64,000 nucleotides of DNA from Gautieria morchelliformis (Eukaryota; Basidiomycota; Agaricomycetes; Gomphales; Gomphaceae): positions 81,227 to 145,226 of the forward strand of contig WHVA01000286.1 of assembly GCA_015179125.1 (NCBI GenBank), given 5' to 3'. Positions 59,262-64,000 of the stretch are shown in pieces (the stretch's first letter is position 1; every line of letters starts with the position of its first letter). The notes under the pieces are model-generated. The model was not told the DNA's origin, did no database searches, and was given only the letters and a program-made list of their open reading frames with translations. Both the position numbers and the translations under genes were made by a program.

Positions 59262-59330
59262 TGGCTTAGTGCAGTGGTTAAGTTGTTAAGTGTGTGTGTG
59301 TGAGGGGGGGTGTGGGTTCAGGCCCTGCTC
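59262..59330 (+). ncRNA. tRNA-derived SINE-like promoter head
   Basis: tggcttagtgcagtggttaa resembles a Pol III A box region of tRNA, and gggttcaggccc (59314-59325) resembles a B box, about 40 bp apart. A gt-rich stretch lies between. It cannot fold as a full tRNA and is best seen as a SINE head or relic. Confidence 0.45.
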
Positions 59331-59699
59331 AGTGCAGATGTTTTCTTGGCACTTGCATTTATTGTTGTAAATGGTTCAGTGGCCCTATTGGCTTTTTCTC
59401 TACTCTCTTTCTGTACCTCAATGTCGCATTTTAATTGTTGGTACATGAAATTCACCATACACATATACTATTTTGGATGCACGAACGAGGCTTTAGCGTG
59501 CCGACCTGAACCGACCAGGGGAGGGTTGGTGAATGGTCGGTCCTCTTCATGCGCCTGGGAGAAACAGTAAAATTTGCGCTCAACAATTTTTTAATCTCTT
59601 AATTGGTATTTTTCTAATTACTCATGTACATGAAGCCTTGTGGGTGGTGAGGGGTGTGTCGGAGTTTGAAGCGTTGGAGTGGGGATTTAAGGTCACCCG

Positions 59700-59813
59700 T
59701 GTTGCAGTACTGCCAATGACGCAGTCGGTCACATGATATCCCTAATCTAGCATCTGAGTTCGAAGAGAGAACTATACAGTTCTTCCTCTTTGAACTCAGT
59801 CCTGCGTGCAACA
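59700..59813 (+). repeat. Copia 3' LTR
   Basis: Same length and ends as 54200-54313, with about four differences. Its first bases are duplicated at the left side of the nested element. Confidence 0.85.
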
Positions 59814-60079
59814 GGACCGGGGGGCAGGGGGTGTACAAAAGACAACCTAATCAGCTCTACACCAACTGGTTCTGGATGGAGCATCACATAAAAGCCACCG
59901 TAAAGCAGCTATTAAGTGCACCCTATATATCATGCTGTGACGCAACCGACTGGTTGAAGGCTCAGAAGCCACCGTGATGCGTGACAAGCGCCCGAAATGG
60001 CTCGGCTCAAGGGTGTAAGGAAGTGTGTGTCGGAGCTCATAGTATTGTGACAGACAGTGGTAACCGAGTTCTTAAGGGG
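59814..60079. other. Unassigned between LTR elements
   Basis: No gene. A gtgatgcgtgacaagcgccc word resembles atgtgatgcgtgacacaccc at 44203, so it may be a dispersed repeat remnant. Confidence 0.4.
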
Positions 60080-60251
60080 TGTAACACCCGATATAACCAG
60101 TCTGAGTCAACCTTTGATAGGTGGGTACTAAGAGTCTCGAATTATATACAGGTAATTTGTTCTGATCTTATATATGTTTTTTCTAGTTCTATCTTTAGCT
60201 GGTTGGAGTCTGTAAGGGCTTGGCGTTAGTAAGCTAGCCCAGGTCCTTACA
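60080..60251 (-). repeat. Gypsy 3' LTR (172 bp)
   Basis: On the minus strand it starts tgtaaggacctgggctag and ends cgggtgttaca. The purine-rich ttgtagcgaaggagggcgag lies just inside it. Confidence 0.7.
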
Positions 60252-60808
60252 CTCGCCCTCCTTCGCTACAAGGTAGTGAACACCTTATATTCCTGAATCA
60301 AGCAAAGAAAGTGAGTACTAACCATGGTATCTAGTCGGTAGTGTCCAGCATTTCATCCTCTTCGGTTCCAGTGGCCAATCTGGCCACGCCATTGGTGATT
60401 TGCTGGACCACAGCTTCGAACGCTCTTTCATCAGTGGCTGATAGTGTCGAGCGCAGATCATCAGGTAACATACCAGGCTCGGGTGTGTTTGCTGCTGGTG
60501 GGGGTGCAGCAGTCTGCGTGCGGGTGCGGGTTGGCTAAGGCCAGCCGCGTGACTCCTAGGGTGCTGTCTGGGCATGCGAGCCCCTCCTGGGTGTTGGCCG
60601 TCCTTGCGCCTGGGGACACGGTCCCTGTCCAACTGCTGACCGTCGGTGGAACCCCTACCCCTTCCCCTCCCTTGATGTCCTCCGCGGAATGATCTTTGCC
60701 TGTGGTCAAAGGCGGAGTTATAGTTCGCCATTGCTCTGTCGTTGATCTGCTAGAAGAGGCCGAAGGAGGTGTAGCGCTCCATGAAGCTCTCCTCAGGGAT
60801 TTCTGGCC

Positions 60809-62236
60809 TTACTCAAGCGGGGACATGCTAAGGTGAGTAATAATCAGAGTAACTCGTATGTGTACGCTGATAGGGGGGGTAACCATGTGTTGCAGTGTTT
60901 CGTGGTAGAGCCTGTTGCGCTGGAGCGCCATAGTACCTGGGAGGGTAGGCATGCGTTCCAGCCGTGGACGGCAGGGGGCCGGTTGTTGTACTGTGGGAAC
61001 CTGTTCAGTTGCCGCGTATTGCAAGATTGAGTCAAAGTGACTGAATACGTCTGATATTTCAGATATGGTGTCATTGTGGTTTTCGCGGGGGTGCCTATTG
61101 GTGGTGTAGAATGACTGCGCCGCTAACCAGGCCTTGTATCCTAGGGGTGCAGGTCCAGGGTCAGGTCCTCCAGCATACTTGTGGAGCATAGACGCGTTGT
61201 GCCACAGCTGCTGCGTGGCCGGGGGAGCGGGTTGCAGAGTGTCGTTGGCAGACATAGGGGTGAGTGTTACTGTGAGTTTCAGGCCTGTCTTATCCCCCTT
61301 TTTATAGGAAATGTCTCTGTCGATCGGTATTGTCAGCGTGATTGTGTTGCTGTTGATCGGGGGCATGGTGCTTTCCTGTTCCGGTAAGTCCAATATCTGC
61401 TCTATCTCCGGAGGGGGCTGACCGGTGCCCCTCGGCAGTTCTTCTATCTTACTTATGTCTTGTTCGTCTAGGTAGGAACCCATTGCCGTGAGATGTTTTA
61501 CCGACTGGAAGGGAAGCCATGTCCTGTCGCCGCTTTGCCACAGGATATGGAACCAGGCATTCCTTCCAGAGCCGCAGTGAGTTTCTATTCTTTTCACGTG
61601 CCATTCTAACGGTGCGTCCCCTATATTTGTCACTTGAGACATTGATCTCCCTGGGAAGCGAGGGTCGCTGTTGGCGATGTGGATTCTTAGAAGGTTAGCG
61701 TGGAATACAGGGTGTATATCCCGTGCTAACAGTTCATCAGGTAAGGCTAGCTTATAAGTTGTCCCGCTTATGACTTCCTTTGTAATTCTGCAGGGCCCAA
61801 TAAATTTAGGTGACAGCTTGCACGCTCTTCCTCTAGGTAGACTGAGATTTGCTGTTGACAGATACACCAAGTCTCCTGTTTTAAATGGGGCAGGTCTCCT
61901 CTTTTTATTTGCGGTATGGGTCTGTTTTACTCTTTGTGATATAATTGAATCATGTGCTGCCATTAGCATGTCCTTCAGTCTCTGTGCGAATTGTCTTATA
62001 CCTGGGAGGTTTTCACTGTCTGAGTCCCAGACCGTCATTATTGGCAAGCTACTGTAGTTGAGAAAAAATGGTGTGAAACCTGTCGTGTCCAACCGAGCGC
62101 TGTTGAATGCGAATTCAACCACGGGCAGCTTCATTACCCAATCTTTTTGGTCTGCGGCTACCGCTATGCATAGCATCTGGGTGATTGTCCTATTGGCTCT
62201 CTCGGTTGCCCTGTCTGTTTGGGGGTGGTACGCCAT
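60809..62236 (-). pseudogene. Gypsy integrase C-terminal region and downstream frame (fossil)
   Basis: A 475-codon frame beginning AYHPQTDRATERANRT, the end of the retroviral-type integrase core. It continues with FKTGDLVYLSTANLSLP and a chromodomain-like EWHVKRIETHCGSGRNAWFH segment, which often guides chromoviruses to heterochromatin. The element is incomplete. Confidence 0.75.
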
Positions 62237-62490
62237 GTATATGCGTAATTCAGTCCCTATGAGAGTGTGTATGTGTCCCTAGAAGGCTGAAGTGAACAAC
62301 AAGTCTCTGTCGCTGACTATTACTTCAGGTATTCCATGCCGCTTGTATACTGTATCGAAGACCAATTCTGCGATTTATTTGGTGCCATAGGATTGTTTGG
62401 ACGGGGCGAGGTGCACCATTGAAGTCAGGTGGTCAATCAGTATGCATCTATAGTATAAAGTTCTAGGGGGGGCGGTTGTGGGCCTCCCTA

Positions 62491-62699
62491 TATGAAAACA
62501 GCACGCTCCGCTGACATAATCCTGACATAAGCCTGACATAATCCTGACTAAGACGCAAACAAACCACGCACTATGGCGGGGCTTGAATGCGAGCGGCGCA
62601 GCCGCGAGCAGCGTCTAATCCTGACTAAGACGCTGCGCACGACGCGCGTTCTCTACCCCCTGCCATCACGCTCTCCCACCGTCCTCCCAGCGTGCTTCT
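62491..62699. repeat. Short tandem words next to the Gypsy truncation
   Basis: cctgacataa and cctgactaagacg recur at 62519-62560 and 62617-62632, around a GC-rich gcgagcggcgcagccgcgag palindrome-like block. Confidence 0.55.
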
Positions 62700-63480
62700 T
62701 TCATATCTATTTCTGTCTCAGGTATGTTCTCACCTCCTGGATCAATTGACGGACCCTGATGAGGCATGCAGAAGCTTTTCATTCACTGGTGTGTCTCTCA
62801 TTTAATTTTCGCTTTTTTAACTCATTTTTGGCCCCTTTTTAGGCCAGATTACACCTCTCAGCTCCTCTTCACTCTGCCTGTGGGTGTCTGCCTGCATCCT
62901 GGTGAGCATCCTGGCCCCATTTTCGCTTTTTTTGCATGGTTTGCTCATGCAAGCAGCTCTGCAGTGCCTTGGGTATGTTTTTCTCTTTTATTTTCGCTTT
63001 TTTAGGCTTATTTTTGCCTTTCTCATCCTTTTCAGGCCAGATTACACCTCTCAGCTCCTTTTCACACTACCTGTGGGTGTCTGCCTGCATCCTGGTGAGC
63101 ATCCTGGCCCCATTTTCGCTTTTTTTGCATGGTTTGCTCATGCAAGCTGTTCTGCAGTGCCTTGGGTATGTTTTTCTCTTTTATTTTCGCTTTTTTAGGC
63201 TTATTATTGCCTCTCTCAGGCCTGATCTATATTCCCTGCCTCATATCTCTTAGGTATGGTTTCATCCTCTGAGCAATTCCCCTTTTCTGTGTTAATTTTC
63301 GCTTTTTTGCCCCATTTTTTCCCCTTTTCAGGCCAGATTACACCTCTCAGCTCCTCTTCACTCTACCTGTGGGTGTCTGCCTGCATTCTGGTGAGCATCC
63401 TGCCCTCATTTTTGCTTTTTTGCAGGGTTTGCTCATGCTAGAAGCTCTGCAGTGCCTTGGGTATGTTTTTCTCTTTTGAT
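62700..63480 (+). repeat. Tandem series of exon-like cassettes
   Basis: A 59-nt cassette beginning gccagattacacctctcagc occurs at 62843-62901, 63036-63094 and 63332-63390. Each copy is preceded by a pyrimidine tract ending tag or cag and followed at once by gtgagc. A second small cassette, agctctgcagtgccttgg, follows each copy and is itself followed by gtatg and then a ttttcgcttttt tract ending in ag. Units are 193 and 296 bp apart. The 59-nt length is not a multiple of three, so repeated units cannot all stay in one reading frame. Confidence 0.65.
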
Positions 63481-64000
63481 TTTGCTTTTTAAAGTTTATT
63501 TTGGCTGTTTTTCAAGCTTACTTAGGCCTTTTTCATCCCAGATATACTTCCAAGCCTCCTATTCCTTTGGTAGGTTTTCGTTCTCATCACATTGTTGCTT
63601 TTTTGAAATTAATTTAGACTTTGTTATCAGGTCCTCCAACAGGCCTTCCTGTCATTGGTGAGTTTGGCGGTCACTTTTACTTTTCTTGGATGCTTATTAG
63701 ATATATCTAAGTCCCTCTGGTATATTTGGTTGTTTTATATAACTGTTTCAGGCTTGATTTAACCTCTTCATTCCAGATCTGTTCTCCAGGCTGTCACTCC
63801 TTAGGTATCTTCCTATTCTCATAGCAATTTTCCTTTTTGGCACCAATTTTGGGTTTGTCCATAACTGATCAGTTTGCTATTTCTTTCAGTCCCAGCTATC
63901 CAGTAAGGTTTTGCCATCTGTATGTTGGAGACGAGGTCAGAGGCGTGGTCTAGTTCCATGGCGGAAATCCAGGACGTCTCTTCATCGGTGTTTTCTAGCC
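63481..64000. other. T-rich sequence with splice-like signals, no gene identified
   Basis: Continues the pattern of ttaggtat / tttcag words at wider spacing. No protein is recognised up to the window edge. Confidence 0.4.

Larger units (their letters stand above)
58619..59698. mobile_element. 1,080-bp TIR element nested in Copia 3' LTR
   Basis: The left end, acagggaaagtcttaaatcc, pairs with the right end (reverse complement gggtgaccttaaatcccc). The shared cttaaatcccca and gcttc-actccgac words extend over about 45 bp with mismatches. No transposase is present, so it is non-autonomous. It contains tandem ccttccgtca words (58845-58985), a duplicated gaggatacccactacacag (59061 and 59117), and a tRNA-derived-looking head at 59262-59330. 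Confidence 0.75.
54200..59813 (+). mobile_element. Ty1/Copia LTR retrotransposon with a nested TIR element
   Basis: Bounded by 114-bp LTRs, tgttgcagtactgcc...gcgtgcaaca, at 54200-54313 and (completed at) 59700-59813. They differ at about four positions, so the insertion is fairly young. Candidate target duplication is agacc/ggacc (4 of 5 match). The 3' LTR was later split by a 1,080-bp element. The element is broken, with a handful of interruptions in the coding region. Confidence 0.85.
60080..62490 (-). mobile_element. Ty3/Gypsy LTR retrotransposon, partial, minus strand
   Basis: Reading leftwards: the end of the integrase core (about 62480-62240), the integrase zinc-distal region AYHPQTDRATERANRTITQM, the GPY-like region KLSPKFIGPCRITKEVISG, a chromodomain-like segment (about 61640-61450), a long C-terminal region to 60809, and a further Arg/Gly-rich open frame (60731-60318). 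A polypurine tract follows, then the LTR. It is cut off on the 5' side near 62490, so gag, protease and RT are missing from this window. Confidence 0.8.

Noticed and set aside
60318-60731. Arg/Gly-rich open frame as a host RNA-binding protein
   Set aside because: It lies between the Gypsy integrase frame and its LTR in the same direction, so it belongs to the retroelement fossil.
62843-63390. CRISPR-like repeat array
   Set aside because: Spacing is irregular, repeats are 59 nt, spacers are related to each other, and the genome is fungal.
62766-63661. Hydrophobic open frames such as those rich in Phe, Leu and Ser
   Set aside because: They translate T-rich spacer and repeated cassettes; apparent membrane character comes from poly-T tracts.

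Overview
This window is fungal nuclear DNA, most likely from a mushroom-forming basidiomycete (Agaricomycetes). The genes have short introns of about 45-70 bp. The mobile elements are ones typical of that class: a Plavaka-type transposase, DUF6532 and DUF6589 proteins, and a cysteine-cluster fragment of the KDZ-associated kind. I saw no rRNA, complete tRNA or CRISPR array.

Host genes sit mainly at the left end and in small islands. Positions 695-3464 hold a tight divergent pair: RCF1 (HIG1-domain respiratory supercomplex factor, minus strand) and SSZ1 (ribosome-associated atypical Hsp70, plus strand), with only 65 bp between start codons. A BEM46/ABHD13-type alpha/beta hydrolase lies at 4851-6436. 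A secreted cysteine-rich, Ser/Thr-rich protein gene occurs twice (8884-9710 and 42912-43663) inside a duplicated host locus (copy A 6705-9979 plus 33041-33240; copy B about 37330-44125). A mitochondrial J-domain gene (36453-37251) looks decayed.

Most of the rest is mobile DNA. Copy A is split at a 5-bp repeat, GAACA, by a 23-kb composite insertion (9980-33035), and copy B still carries the unbroken site. The insertion holds a Plavaka transposase with a divergent DUF6532 partner (about 10.1-16.8 kb), a second large CACTA-like transposon (17.5-24.4 kb), and a Mutator-like element with a SWIM transposase, an Ulp1-type protease gene and 45-bp terminal inverted repeats (24855-32874). Copy B is interrupted by a 3.1-kb near-perfect palindrome (37885-40977), made of two inverted copies of a 1.4-kb terminal-inverted-repeat element around an 81-bp spacer.

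The right third begins with a DUF6589 gene convergent with a RecQ-like helicase gene (45.9-52.1 kb). I regard this pair as the best candidate for an undescribed mobile system. It is followed by a Ty3/Gypsy fossil, a Ty1/Copia element inserted in that Gypsy's LTR, a 1,080-bp TIR element (with a tRNA-derived SINE-like head) inserted in the Copia's 3' LTR, and a partial minus-strand Gypsy (60080-62490). The window ends with a repeated series of exon-like cassettes bounded by splice-site-like signals (62.7-63.5 kb).
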